Shown here one piece after another: positions 15,801 through 24,160 of a stretch of 64,000 nucleotides of DNA. The stretch's first letter is position 1. Each line of letters begins with the position of its first letter. Source of the stretch: Pantoea sp. Ap-967. Lineage in GTDB: Bacteria > Pseudomonadota > Gammaproteobacteria > Pseudomonadales > Pseudomonadaceae. The stretch is from contig NZ_VWXK01000027.1 of assembly GCF_011752565.1 (NCBI RefSeq), positions 17,270-81,269 of the forward strand. Direction: 5' to 3'. A program made the translations under genes and the position numbers. The notes below the pieces were generated by a model, which saw only the letters and a list, made by a program, of their open reading frames with translations, made no database searches and had not been told where the DNA came from.

Positions 15801-17756
15801 ACCGCGCTGATCGACTACATCCGCAACTTCAGCAGCGCCGCGTTGACCGACAGCGCCGCCGGGCAGGTGCAGGCCGACAGCGCACCTGCCGAGGCGCCGG
15901 CGGTAGCGCCGGAGCGGGCGCCCGGCGACATGGTCAAGGTCGACGCCGAACTGCTCGACGACCTGGGCAACCTGGCCGGTGAGCACTCGGTGATTCGCGG
16001 GCGCATCGAACAGCAGGTCAACGATGCCCAGTTCGCCCTCAACGAGATGGAAACCACCCTGGAGCGCATGCGCGACCAGCTGCTGCGCCTGGACATCGAA
16101 ACCCAGGGCCGGATCAGCAGCCGCCAAGCCTTCGAGGGCGATGCCTACGAAGACTTCGACCCGCTGGAAATGGACCGCCACTCCCAGCTGCAGCAGCTGT
16201 CGCGGGCGCTGTTCGAGTCGGCTTCCGACCTGCTCGACCTGAAGGAAACACTGGCCCAGCGCGCCCAGGAGGCCTACAGCCTGTTGCAGCAGCAGGCGCG
16301 GGTGAACAGCCAGTTGCAGGAAGGCTTGACCGCGACCTTGATGGTGCCCTTCGAGCGCCTGGTGCCGCGCCTGCAGCGGGTGGTGCGCCAGGTGGCCAGC
16401 GAGCTGGGCAAGCAGGTTGAACTGGTGGTGGGCAATGCCGAGGGCGAGCTGGACCGCAGCGTGCTCGAACGCATGGTCGCGCCGCTGGAGCACATGCTGC
16501 GCAACGCCGTCGACCATGGCCTGGAAGCGCGTGAGGCGCGCCTGGCGGCTGGCAAGCCGGAGCAGGGCACCATCCACCTGAATCTGCTGCACGAGGGCGC
16601 CGACATCGTCATCGAGATGACCGACGATGGCGCGGGGGTGCCCCTGGAAGCGGTGCGGCGCAAGGCAATCAAACGTGGCCTGCTGGACCCGCAGGCGCAG
16701 CTGAGCGACCACGAGATCCTGCAGTTCATCCTGCGCCCGGGCTTTTCCACGGCAGAGAAGATCACCCAGATTTCCGGGCGTGGCCTGGGCATGGACGTGG
16801 TGCACGAAGAGGTCAAGCAACTGGGCGGCTCGATGACCATCGAGTCGGCCCCGGGCAAGGGCGCCCGTTTCCTGATCCGCCTGCCGTTCACCGTGTCGAT
16901 CAACCGCGCCTTGATGGTGCATGTGGGCGAGGAGCAGTACGCCATCCCACTCAACACCATCGAAGGCATCGTCCGCGTGCCGCCGGCGGAACTGGCGGCC
17001 TGCTACCAGCTCGACGTGCCGCGCTACGTGTATGCCGGGCATGAATACGAATTGCGCTACCTGGGCGAGCTGCTGCAGGGGGTGCCACGGCCGGTGCTGC
17101 TGGGGCAGAGCGTGCCGCTGCCGGTGTTGCTGGTGCATTCCCAGGAGCAGTCGTTCGCCATCCAGGCCGACAGCCTGTCGCCCAGCCGCGAGATCGTGGT
17201 CAAGAGCCTTGGGCCGCAGTTCGCCGCGGTGGCCGGGCTGTCCGGCGCGACGTTGCTCGGCGATGGCCGGGTGGTGCTGATTCTCGACCTGCTGGGCCAG
17301 CTGCGCGGCCAGCAACGGCGCCTGGCGCGCCTGCCGGGTGGCAGTGGCGTGCAGCAAACGCTGTTCGGCCCGGCGCCGCGGCGGGCCTTGCTGGTGATGG
17401 TGGTGGACGATTCGGTGACCGTGCGCAAGGTCACCAGCCGCCTGCTCGAACGCCACGGCATGAGCGTGCTGACCGCCAAGGACGGGGTCGACGCCATGGC
17501 CCTGCTGGAAGAACACCGGCCCGATGTGTTGTTGCTGGACATCGAAATGCCGCGCATGGACGGCTTCGAAGTGGCCACCCGCATTCGCCGCGACGAGCGC
17601 CTGAAGGACTTGCCGATCATCATGATTACCTCGCGCACCGGGCAGAAGCACCGCGACCGGGCCATGGCCATTGGCGTCAACGACTACCTGGGCAAGCCCT
17701 ATCAGGAGTCGGTGCTGCTGCAGAGCATCGCCCACTGGAGCCACAGCCATGCTTGA
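12867..17756 (+). CDS. chpA: Hybrid chemotaxis histidine kinase ChpA
   Basis: A 1629-residue CheA-type kinase of the Pil-Chp system. In order: an N-terminal region of FimL/Hpt-like helical bundles without an obvious phosphorylatable His (1-460), three Hpt domains with intact histidines at H481 (LHTLKGSGRM), H615 (LHTLKGSAAM) and H912 (LHTLKGGARM), a dimerisation region from about 1021, an ATPase domain with N-box near N1213 (HMLRNAVDHGLE) and GRGLGMDVV, a CheW domain (about 1335-1480), and a C-terminal receiver with Asp1558 (LLLDIEMPRMDGF). P. aeruginosa ChpA is about 2470 residues with more phosphotransfer domains, so this is a compact version. Its stop overlaps the next CheW gene by 8 bases. 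Confidence 0.93.
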   Translation: MAAAVTPERHDTVALAWTRAAILDCLGQARQALERFAGETGDPSILAFVVDNLHQVHGCLRMLELSGATRLAEELELLARALADGQVSPRGDCLGPLFRGLEQLPSYLERLRGARHDLPLVMLPLLNQLRACRGVEPLAQASLISGAAQRFAGDDDLANLDLSLGNWREQLQAGPGRDALRSVITALCDDLVRIKERLDQFVRGDRQHNEELDALLAPLRHVADTLAVLGFQQPRRVIIDQVLALQALAQGERAVDDAVLMDVAGALLYVEATLNGMVLPLEEGGAGSLPGSDLAEIRQLVLNESLNVLQQAKDLIGDCLESGWPRQRLQPLPGLLQQVRGALAMLMLPAAAEVFGGCAGYVLGWLQHLDVEPPAQDLTHLAEALSAAECYLQWRVADPLADAQPFLDMARASLTALGVACTHAGPQGGCEPGSDGIDDELREVFLEEAGELLPEIERHWLRWRADNRLNDALVHVRRDLHTLKGSGRMVHAEAVAELAWGGEHLLNRVLEGRIALSPEGVVALQRVFVHLPDLLADFAAGQLPQLSEIEQLAAHLHALAENDSPAPAEIDGLDPQLLDIFRNEAQGHLASLATFLQAAGGQDCEVNDALQRALHTLKGSAAMAGVMPIAELATAFDRLVREYRSHQLPLQAPELQWLQAAHGLFRQGLAQLGSSPLAAIPGAVQLIELVGEAVDLRLASLHAEPHAGRRGKRDPQLIASFLAQAMDILLDAESLLSRWQQQPAQREPLDTLLDALTSLGHAAHLADLWQMDAVCEALLDLCGAVEEGSLGASARFFTAVQQTLDALLDMLDEVAAGQEITPRPDCVDALRHLLDGALAPDATGLVSRDAVTPLDGLPEPAEEAESPGDKELLEVFLEESSDIVESAAAALARWQADPRSSVEVENLLRDLHTLKGGARMVEIAAIGDLAHELEFLYELLAAGRLPPSAALFALLQNCHDRLAHMLDAVRLGQPLHAATALIDYIRNFSSAALTDSAAGQVQADSAPAEAPAVAPERAPGDMVKVDAELLDDLGNLAGEHSVIRGRIEQQVNDAQFALNEMETTLERMRDQLLRLDIETQGRISSRQAFEGDAYEDFDPLEMDRHSQLQQLSRALFESASDLLDLKETLAQRAQEAYSLLQQQARVNSQLQEGLTATLMVPFERLVPRLQRVVRQVASELGKQVELVVGNAEGELDRSVLERMVAPLEHMLRNAVDHGLEAREARLAAGKPEQGTIHLNLLHEGADIVIEMTDDGAGVPLEAVRRKAIKRGLLDPQAQLSDHEILQFILRPGFSTAEKITQISGRGLGMDVVHEEVKQLGGSMTIESAPGKGARFLIRLPFTVSINRALMVHVGEEQYAIPLNTIEGIVRVPPAELAACYQLDVPRYVYAGHEYELRYLGELLQGVPRPVLLGQSVPLPVLLVHSQEQSFAIQADSLSPSREIVVKSLGPQFAAVAGLSGATLLGDGRVVLILDLLGQLRGQQRRLARLPGGSGVQQTLFGPAPRRALLVMVVDDSVTVRKVTSRLLERHGMSVLTAKDGVDAMALLEEHRPDVLLLDIEMPRMDGFEVATRIRRDERLKDLPIIMITSRTGQKHRDRAMAIGVNDYLGKPYQESVLLQSIAHWSHSHA

Positions 17757-18222
17757 ACTGATTGCCGGGCAGCGCAGCAGCCTCACGGGGTTGCTGCTGC
17801 CCCTGGGTGACCGCACCCTGGTGTTGCCCAATGTGGCGGTGGCCGAACTGATTGGCCAGCGCAACCTGGTGTGCCAGCGCGGCGAGCCGGGCTGGCACCT
17901 GGGCTGGATCGACTGGCGCCAGCAGCACCTGCCGCTGATTGGTTTCGAGGCCGCCTGTGGCGGCGAGACGCCGTGTGGCGAGCGGGCGCGCATCGTGGTG
18001 CTCAATGCCCTGGGCGATACCGGGCTGCGCTACCTGGCGGTGCTGCTGCAGGACATACCGCGCTCGTGCAAGCTCGACAGCCAGCTCAACTACGTGGATG
18101 TGGCGCTGGGCAGCCTGGAGCTGGCGGCGGTGCAGGTGGGCGAGCAGGTGGCACGGGTGCCGGATCTGGCGGGGCTTGAACGGTTGGTGCGTGACGCGCA
18201 ATTGCAATCTGCGCTTGGGTAG
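17749..18222 (+). CDS. chpC: CheW domain protein (ChpC-like)
   Basis: A 157-residue CheW-like adaptor. The start ATG at 17749 overlaps the end of chpA by 8 bases, giving MLELIAGQRSSLTGLLLPLG. The pattern of beta-strands (RTLVLPNVAVAELIG, LPLIGFEAACGG, LRYLAVLLQDIPRS) fits the CheW fold, and the position after chpA matches chpC of P. aeruginosa. It would form a second receptor-kinase adaptor beside PilI. The operon ends here, followed by a REP. No chpD or chpE homologue follows. The symbol is assigned mainly by position. Confidence 0.8.
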   Translation: MLELIAGQRSSLTGLLLPLGDRTLVLPNVAVAELIGQRNLVCQRGEPGWHLGWIDWRQQHLPLIGFEAACGGETPCGERARIVVLNALGDTGLRYLAVLLQDIPRSCKLDSQLNYVDVALGSLELAAVQVGEQVARVPDLAGLERLVRDAQLQSALG

Positions 18223-18237
18223 GATGTTTGGGTTGAG

Positions 18238-18270
18238 GGCCTCTTCGCGGGGCAAGCCCGCTCCTACAGG
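18238..18270. repeat. Single REP after chpC
   Basis: One copy of the P. putida REP type: CTCTTCGCGGGGCAAGCCCG followed by CTCCTACAGG. It lies between chpC and the hemolysin III family gene. Confidence 0.8.
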
Positions 18271-18302
18271 AACCCAGCCCGGATCAGGAGGTCTGTGTCT
18301 GC

Positions 18303-18920
18303 ATGTATTACGGTGAACGCTTCAACGCCTGGACCCACCTTGTCGGTGCCGTCCTGGCCTGTATCGGTGCCATCTGGCTGATCGTGGTCGCGGGCCTGCA
18401 GGGCGACCCGTGGAAAATCGTCAGTTTCTCCATCTACGGCAGCACCTTGCTGCTGCTCTACAGCATCTCCACCCTCTACCACAGCACCCGTGGCCGGGCG
18501 AAGGTGATCATGCGCAAGCTCGACCACCTGTCGATCTACTTGCTGATCGCCGGCAGCTACACCCCGTTCTGCCTGGTGAGCCTGCGCGGCCCCTGGGGTT
18601 GGAGCCTGTTTGGCGTGGTCTGGGGCCTGGCGGTGATCGGCATGCTGCAGGAAATCAAACCGCGCTCCGAGGCACGCATCCTGTCGATCATCATTTACGC
18701 GGTGATGGGCTGGGTGGTGCTGGTGGCGGTCAAACCGTTGCTCAATACCCTGGGCAGCGCCGGTTTCGCCTGGCTAGCGGCCGGCGGCGTGTTCTACACC
18801 GTCGGCATCATCTTCTTCGCCCTCGACAGCCGCTTGCGCCATGCCCACGGGATCTGGCACCTGTTCGTGATCGTCGGCAGCCTGCTGCACTTCGTGGCGG
18901 TATCGTTCTACGTGCGTTAG
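18303..18920 (+). CDS. Hemolysin III / PAQR family membrane protein
   Basis: A 205-residue protein with about seven membrane segments, of the hemolysin III (YqfA/PAQR) family. Family motifs include an early ERFNAWTHLVG, the HSTRGRAKVIMRKLDHLSIY segment with its conserved His and Asp, and a late HGIWHLFVIVGSLLHF carrying the C-terminal histidines thought to bind zinc. Despite the name, most members are not toxins; roles in membrane homeostasis have been suggested. An AGGAGGT ribosome site precedes ATG 18303. It is convergent with rsmE, only 5 bases apart, with no clear terminator between. Confidence 0.9.
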   Translation: MYYGERFNAWTHLVGAVLACIGAIWLIVVAGLQGDPWKIVSFSIYGSTLLLLYSISTLYHSTRGRAKVIMRKLDHLSIYLLIAGSYTPFCLVSLRGPWGWSLFGVVWGLAVIGMLQEIKPRSEARILSIIIYAVMGWVVLVAVKPLLNTLGSAGFAWLAAGGVFYTVGIIFFALDSRLRHAHGIWHLFVIVGSLLHFVAVSFYVR

Positions 18921-18925
18921 CCGCG

Positions 18926-19648
18926 TCAGGAAAAATCGCCCCACAGCTGCTGGGCCACCGACAGTGCCACCACGGGGGCGGTTTCGGTGCGCAGCACGCG
19001 CGGGCCGAGGCGGGCGGCGTGGAAGCCGGCGGCCTTGGCCTGGTCCACTTCGGCATCGCTCAGGCCGCCTTCGGGGCCAATCAGGAAGGCCAGTTTCGCG
19101 GGCTTTTGGTGGCTGGTCAGCGGCTCGGCCACCGGGTGCAGCACCAGCTTGAGGTCAGCCTCGGTGGCCTTGAGCCATTCGGCCAGGGTTAGCGGCGGGT
19201 GAATCACCGGCAGGGTCGAGCGGCCGCATTGTTCGCAGGCGCTGATCGCCACCTGGCGCCAGTGGGCCAGGCGCTTGTCGGCACGTTCGTCCTTCAGGCG
19301 CACTTCGCAGCGTTCGCTGACGATCGGGGTGATGGCGTTGGCGCCCAGCTCGGTGGCCTTCTGGATCGCCCAGTCCATGCGCTCGCCACGGGACAGGCCC
19401 TGGCCGAGGTGCACGTGCAGGGGCGAGTCGGCCTGGCCAGGCAGGGCCTGGTCGAGGCTTACACGCACGGTCTTCTTGCCGACTTCGAGCAACTGGCCGA
19501 GAAATTCCTGGCCGCTGCCGTCGAACAGTTGCACGGCGTCGCCGGGGGCCATGCGCAGCACGCGGCCAATGTAATGGGCCTGGGCTTCAGGCAGGTCGTG
19601 CTCGCCAAGGCTCAAGGGGGCGTCGATGAAGAAGCGGGACAGTCTCAT
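18926..19648 (-). CDS. rsmE: 16S rRNA (uracil-1498-N3)-methyltransferase RsmE
   Basis: A 240-residue SPOUT-class methyltransferase that methylates N3 of U1498 in 16S rRNA, in the decoding region. The N-terminal PUA-like part (MRLSRFFIDAPLSLGEHDLP, then HYIGRVLRMAPGDAVQLFDG) and the knotted C-terminal part (AFLIGPEGGLSDAEVDQAKA, then LGPRVLRTETAPVVALSV) are both clear. It is downstream of bioA on the same strand, but a BIME separates them. Confidence 0.95.
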   Translation of the reverse strand: MRLSRFFIDAPLSLGEHDLPEAQAHYIGRVLRMAPGDAVQLFDGSGQEFLGQLLEVGKKTVRVSLDQALPGQADSPLHVHLGQGLSRGERMDWAIQKATELGANAITPIVSERCEVRLKDERADKRLAHWRQVAISACEQCGRSTLPVIHPPLTLAEWLKATEADLKLVLHPVAEPLTSHQKPAKLAFLIGPEGGLSDAEVDQAKAAGFHAARLGPRVLRTETAPVVALSVAQQLWGDFS

Positions 19649-19682
19649 GGTTCAACTCGAAATAAGGTGTGGGCACAGCCCC

Positions 19683-19781
19683 TGGTAGGAGCGACCGAAG
19701 GTCGCGAAAGGGCCACATGGCTAAGTAGAGGTGCCAGGGGGCTGCCTTGCAGCCCATCGCGACCTTCGGTCGCTCCTACCG
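19683..19781. repeat. BIME between bioA and rsmE
   Basis: Inverted REPs GGTAGGAGCGACCGAAGGTC (left) and CGACCTTCGGTCGCTCCTAC (right), with GCTGCCTTGCAGCC between them. Confidence 0.8.
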
Positions 19782-19804
19782 GGGACTGGCATGTCGCTTG
19801 GGGC

Positions 19805-21211
19805 TTAGCCCGGGTCGCGGAAGTCGGGGTGGAAATTGGCGGGCACGGCCACGCTGACGCTGTCGCGGGTGGCGATGTCGATGCCTTCGCTGGCCACCTC
19901 GGCGAGGAAGTCGATCTGCTCCGGGGTAATCACGTACGGCGGCAGGAAGTACACCACGCTGCCCAGTGGGCGCAGCAGGGCGCCGCGGGTCAGGGCGTGC
20001 TCGAACACCTTCAGGCCACGCCGCTCCTGCCAGGGGTAGGCGGCCTTGGTGGCCTTGTCCTGGACCATCTCGATGGCCAGGGCCATGCCGGTCTGGCGAA
20101 TTTCGGCAACATGGGCGTGCTCTGCCAGGTGCGCGGTGGCGCTGGCCATGCGCGTGGCCAGGGCCTTGTTGGCCTCGATCACGTTGTCCTGCTCGAAGAT
20201 GTCCAAAGTCGCCAGGGCAGCGGCGCAGGCCAGCGGGTTGCCGGTGTAGCTGTGCGAGTGAAGGAACGCGCGCAGGGTTGGGTAGTCGTCGTAGAACGCC
20301 TGGTAGACCTTGTCGGTGGTCAGGCAGGCGGCCAGCGGCAGGTAACCGCCGGTCAAGGCCTTGGACAGGCACAGGAAGTCCGGGCGGATGCCGGCCTGCT
20401 CGCAAGCGAACATCGTGCCGGTGCGGCCGAAGCCCACGGCGATTTCGTCGTGAATCAGGTGCACGTCGTAGCGGTCGCACGCTTCGCGCAGCAGCTTGAG
20501 GTACACCGGGTGGTACATGCGCATGCCGCCGGCACCTTGAATCAGCGGCTCGATGATCACCGCCGAAAGGCTTTCATGGTGCTCGGCCAGGGTCTGCTCC
20601 ATGGCCGCGAACATGTTTCGCGAGTGTTCTTCCCAGCCCATGCCCTCGGGGCGCAGGTAGCAGTCTGGGCTGGGCACCTTGAGGGTGTCGAGCAGCAAGG
20701 CCTTGTAGGTTTCGGTGAACAGTGGCACGTCGCCCACCGACATCGCGGCGATGGTTTCGCCGTGGTAGCTGTTGGTCAGGGTGACGAAGCGCTTTTTCGC
20801 CGGTTTGCCGATGTTCTGCCAGTAGTGGAAGCTCATCTTCAGCGCCACTTCGATGCACGACGAGCCGTTGTCGGCGTAGAACACCCGGTCCAGCCCCGCC
20901 GGCGTCATGGCCACCAGACGCTCCGACAGCTCGATGACCGGCTGGTGGCTGAAACCTGCCAGGATCACGTGTTCCAGCTGGTCGACCTGGTCCTTGATGC
21001 GCTGGTTGATGCGTGGGTTGGCATGGCCGAACACGTTGACCCACCAGCTGCTCACCGCATCCAGGTAACGCTTGCCGTCGAAGTCCTCGAGCCACACGCC
21101 TTCGCCCCGGCGAATCGGGATCAGCGGCAGCTGCTCGTGGTCTTTCATCTGGGTGCAGGGGTGCCACAGGACCTTCAGGTCGCGTTGCATCCACTGATCG
21201 TTGAGGCCCAT
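19805..21211 (-). CDS. bioA: Adenosylmethionine-8-amino-7-oxononanoate aminotransferase
   Basis: BioA converts 7-keto-8-aminopelargonate to 7,8-diaminopelargonate in biotin synthesis, using S-adenosylmethionine as amino donor. The 468-residue class III aminotransferase has WHPCTQMKDH near the start, YHGETIAAMSVGD, the cofactor Asp in LIHDEIAVGFGRTGTMFACE, and the PLP Lys in LCLSKALTGGYLPLA. The start at 21211 is supported by an AGGAGAA site 5 bases upstream; 65 further open codons upstream are ignored. The other bio genes are not nearby, as is usual in pseudomonads. It is divergent from the amine oxidase gene, with 278 bases between in which I see no recognisable operator. Confidence 0.95.
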   Translation of the reverse strand: MGLNDQWMQRDLKVLWHPCTQMKDHEQLPLIPIRRGEGVWLEDFDGKRYLDAVSSWWVNVFGHANPRINQRIKDQVDQLEHVILAGFSHQPVIELSERLVAMTPAGLDRVFYADNGSSCIEVALKMSFHYWQNIGKPAKKRFVTLTNSYHGETIAAMSVGDVPLFTETYKALLLDTLKVPSPDCYLRPEGMGWEEHSRNMFAAMEQTLAEHHESLSAVIIEPLIQGAGGMRMYHPVYLKLLREACDRYDVHLIHDEIAVGFGRTGTMFACEQAGIRPDFLCLSKALTGGYLPLAACLTTDKVYQAFYDDYPTLRAFLHSHSYTGNPLACAAALATLDIFEQDNVIEANKALATRMASATAHLAEHAHVAEIRQTGMALAIEMVQDKATKAAYPWQERRGLKVFEHALTRGALLRPLGSVVYFLPPYVITPEQIDFLAEVASEGIDIATRDSVSVAVPANFHPDFRDPG

Positions 21212-21489
21212 GGGCACTTCTCCTGGCGTTGCGGCGTGGTTCGAACCTGTAAGCCTAAGCAAAGCCAGGGGGCAGGACAACCGTTGCCGGCCAAAGGCGG
21301 CCAAGGTGCGCGGCGCCGTCGCTGCACTGCTGGCCGAAACCTGTGGCAAAAATAAAATTTCCTGTTGCCTGAGGCACTTGATATCGCCGTGCTGGCAGGC
21401 CCTCAATAGCTGACGTATTCTTAGCGCATCGCTCTCGGGGCATTCCTGCCTCTTCTCATTCCTGTAATTTCAACTCGGAGTTCGCCGAC

Positions 21490-23292
21490 ATGGCTGCTGC
21501 TTGGGTGCGCCTGTGCGCGTTGGTATTGATCGGTGTGTCCAGCGCGGGGGCACTGGCGAAGGACAAGACACCCACGGCGATCGTGGTGGGTGGCGGCCTG
21601 GCAGGCCTGACCGCCGCCTACGAGCTGCAGAACAAGGGCTGGCAGGTGACCTTGCTGGAAGCCAAGGCGGGCATGGGCGGGCGTTCGGGCCTGGCCACCA
21701 GCGAGTGGATCGGCAACGGCAAGGCCCAGCCGGTGCTCAACCAGTACCTGGAGCGCTTCAAGCTCGATACCCTGCCAGCACCGGAATTCGTGCGTACCCC
21801 CGGTTACCTGATCGACGGAGAATACTTCAGCGCCACGGACCTTGCCACCAAGCAGCCGGCCACCGCCGAAGCCCTCAAGCGCTACGAGAAAACCCTCGAC
21901 GACCTGGCCCGCTCGATCGACGACCCGCTCAACCCGCAGGCCACCAGCACCCTGTTCGCCCTTGACCAGATGAACGTGTCCACCTGGCTCGACAAGCTGC
22001 AACTGCCGGCCACTGCGCGTCAGTTGGTCAACCAGCAGATTCGTACCCGCTACGATGAACCGTCGCGCCTGTCGCTGCTGTATTTCGCCCAGCAGAACCG
22101 CGTTTACCGTGGCGTCAGCGACCGCGACCTGCGCGCCGCGCGCCTGCCTGGCGGCAGCCCGGTACTGGCCCAGGCCTTCGTCAAGCAGCTCAAGACCATC
22201 AAGACCAGCTCGCCGGTGACCGCCATCGTCCAGGACAAGGACGGCGTCACGGTCAAGGTCGGTAGCGTCGGCTACCAGGCCGATTACCTGGTCATGGCCG
22301 TGCCGCTGCGCGCCCTGGCCAAGATCCAGATCACCCCGGGCCTGGACGCCCAGCACCTGGCGGCGCTCAAGAGCACCAACTACGGCTGGCGCGACCAGCT
22401 GATGCTCAAGTTCAAGCAGCCGGTATGGGAAAGCCGTGCGCGCATGTCGGGTGAAATCTTCAGCAACACAGGCCTTGGCATGCTGTGGATCGAGCCAGCG
22501 CTCAAGGGCGGCGCGAACGTGGTGATCAACCTCTCCGGTGACAACGCCCGCCTGCTGCAGGCGTTTGGCGACAAGCAGATGGTCGACCAGGTGCTGATCC
22601 GCCTGCATGCGTTCTACCCGCAGGCCCGGGGTGCGTTCACCGGTTACGAGGTCAAGCGCTACAGCGTCGATGCCGGCACCGGTGGCGCCTACCTGGCCTA
22701 CGGCCCAGGGCAGATCAGCAAGTACTGGCGCCTGTGGGAGCGCCCGGTGCAGCGTATCGCCTTTGCCGGCGAGCACACCGACGCGCTGTACCCAGGCACC
22801 CTCGAAGGCGCCCTGCGCAGTGGCCAGCGTGCCGCCGGCCAAGTGCAGGACCTGCTGGCCGGCAAGTCGTTCGACCCGGCCAAAGCCGCGGCAGTGGCCG
22901 CAGCGGCAACCGCAACCGCGGGCGCAGTGGCTGCCAAGCAGGAAAAACCGGGGTTCTTCTCGCGCCTGTTCGGCGGGGCAGACAAGCCTGAAGTGAAGGC
23001 AGAACCGGTGGCCAAGGCGGTAGAAGCAGCGCCAGCGCCTGCGCCGGCACCTGCTGCAGCCCCTGCACCTGCTGCAGCCCCTGCACCGGTTGCACCGGAA
23101 GCGGTGGCCAAGGAAGAACCGGCCAAGCCTGCCGCAACCAAGGCGGCACCGGCCAAGCACGCCCCGGCGCACAAGCCGGCGGCCAAACCCGCAGCCAAAC
23201 AGGCGCACAAGGCAGTCGAGCCGAAGAAGGCGACGGTCAAGTCTGCGCCGGCCAAGAAGCCTGCCAGCGATTCCCAGGCCAAGGCAGGCTGA
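21490..23292 (+). CDS. Flavin-containing amine oxidase family protein with low-complexity tail
   Basis: A 600-residue FAD-dependent amine oxidase family protein. A signal-like hydrophobic N-terminus (MAAAWVRLCALVLIGVSSAG) is followed by the dinucleotide fold AIVVGGGLAGLTAAYEL (about residues 34-50), GGRSGLA, and a C-terminal FAD contact region, FAGEHTDALYPGTLEGALRS (about 426-445). After about residue 470 the protein turns into an Ala/Pro then Ala/Lys-rich tail of roughly 130 residues, probably disordered and basic. The substrate is unknown. The catalytic core is ordinary; the tail is unusual for the family and has the codon look of the rest of the gene. A BIME follows. Confidence 0.82.
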   Translation: MAAAWVRLCALVLIGVSSAGALAKDKTPTAIVVGGGLAGLTAAYELQNKGWQVTLLEAKAGMGGRSGLATSEWIGNGKAQPVLNQYLERFKLDTLPAPEFVRTPGYLIDGEYFSATDLATKQPATAEALKRYEKTLDDLARSIDDPLNPQATSTLFALDQMNVSTWLDKLQLPATARQLVNQQIRTRYDEPSRLSLLYFAQQNRVYRGVSDRDLRAARLPGGSPVLAQAFVKQLKTIKTSSPVTAIVQDKDGVTVKVGSVGYQADYLVMAVPLRALAKIQITPGLDAQHLAALKSTNYGWRDQLMLKFKQPVWESRARMSGEIFSNTGLGMLWIEPALKGGANVVINLSGDNARLLQAFGDKQMVDQVLIRLHAFYPQARGAFTGYEVKRYSVDAGTGGAYLAYGPGQISKYWRLWERPVQRIAFAGEHTDALYPGTLEGALRSGQRAAGQVQDLLAGKSFDPAKAAAVAAAATATAGAVAAKQEKPGFFSRLFGGADKPEVKAEPVAKAVEAAPAPAPAPAAAPAPAAAPAPVAPEAVAKEEPAKPAATKAAPAKHAPAHKPAAKPAAKQAHKAVEPKKATVKSAPAKKPASDSQAKAG

Positions 23293-23302
23293 GTCCTGCA
23301 CT

Positions 23303-23411
23303 GGCCCCTTCGCGGGGCAAGTCGGGTCGCCGCACCGCCGCTCCTACATTCGATACCATTGTCCATGTAGGAGCGGCGGTGCGGCGACCCGACTTGCCCC
23401 GCGAAGGGGCC
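23303..23411. repeat. BIME with 47-bp perfect inverted arms
   Basis: The arms 23303-23349 and 23365-23411 are exact reverse complements (GGCCCCTTCGCGGGGCAAGT at the outside, CCGCCGCTCCTACAT at the inside) around a 15-base spacer. Most BIMEs in this window have imperfect arms, so this one looks recent or corrected. It sits between the amine oxidase and cytochrome b561 genes, both on the plus strand. Confidence 0.9.
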
Positions 23412-23574
23412 GCACTGGCATCCCCCCACTCTCCGGCTATCGTTAATGTTTCCTTAATAGCGAACTTGCACACTAATCATCGGATTTCTCGATAATCCAA
23501 AGCAATTTTTTAAGCTTTTATTCGATACGTTAACCGATAGTCTGTGCACAGCTCTCACGGGAAACCACGTCATC

Positions 23575-24126
23575 ATGCAAATGCGCAACTCACCCTCTCG
23601 CTATGGCGTGGTCAGCATCGTCCTGCACTGGGGCGTGGCCCTGGCGGTCTTCGGCCTGTTTGGGCTGGGCCTGTGGATGGTCGGCCTCGACTACTACGAC
23701 CCTTGGCGCAAGGCCGGCCCCGACCTGCATAAAAGCATTGGCCTCACCCTGCTGGGCGTGATGCTGCTGAGGGTGCTCTGGCGCTTCGTCAGCCCGCCGC
23801 CACCGGCACCGGCCAACCACGGCGCGTTTACCCGCCTGGCTGCCAAGCTGGGCCACCTGGCGCTGTACCTGGGGCTGTTCGCGGTGATGATCGCCGGTTA
23901 CCTGATTTCCACCGCCGACGGCGTTGGCATTCCGGTGTTCGGCCTGTTCGAAGTGCCGGCCCTGATCAGCAACCTGCCCGACCAGGCAGACCTTGCCGGT
24001 GCCATTCACCTGTGGCTGGCCTGGGGCCTGGTGGTCTTCGCCGTGCTGCACGCCCTGGCTGCGCTGAAACACCATTTCATCGACCGTGACGCGACCCTGA
24101 CCCGCATGCTGGGCCGCAAAGCTTGA
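23575..24126 (+). CDS. Cytochrome b561 family protein
   Basis: A 183-residue four-helix inner-membrane di-haem cytochrome of the YceJ / b561 type. Likely haem-ligand histidines: VSIVLHWGVAL (helix 1), PDLHKSIGLTLLG (helix 2), AIHLWLAWGLVVFAVLHALA (helix 4), and KHHF near the end. Such proteins pass electrons between quinol and periplasmic partners. The yceI-family gene follows by 34 bases, the usual b561-YceI pair. Upstream (23412-23574) is an AT-rich promoter-like stretch unlike the surrounding DNA. Confidence 0.92.
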   Translation: MQMRNSPSRYGVVSIVLHWGVALAVFGLFGLGLWMVGLDYYDPWRKAGPDLHKSIGLTLLGVMLLRVLWRFVSPPPPAPANHGAFTRLAAKLGHLALYLGLFAVMIAGYLISTADGVGIPVFGLFEVPALISNLPDQADLAGAIHLWLAWGLVVFAVLHALAALKHHFIDRDATLTRMLGRKA

Positions 24127-24160
24127 CTCTCAACCTCAATTGCATAGGAAGGAACTAAGG

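Noticed and set aside
15717..18005. Minus-strand open frame of 762 codons
   Set aside because: Shadow of chpA and chpC in the opposite frame; no protein features.
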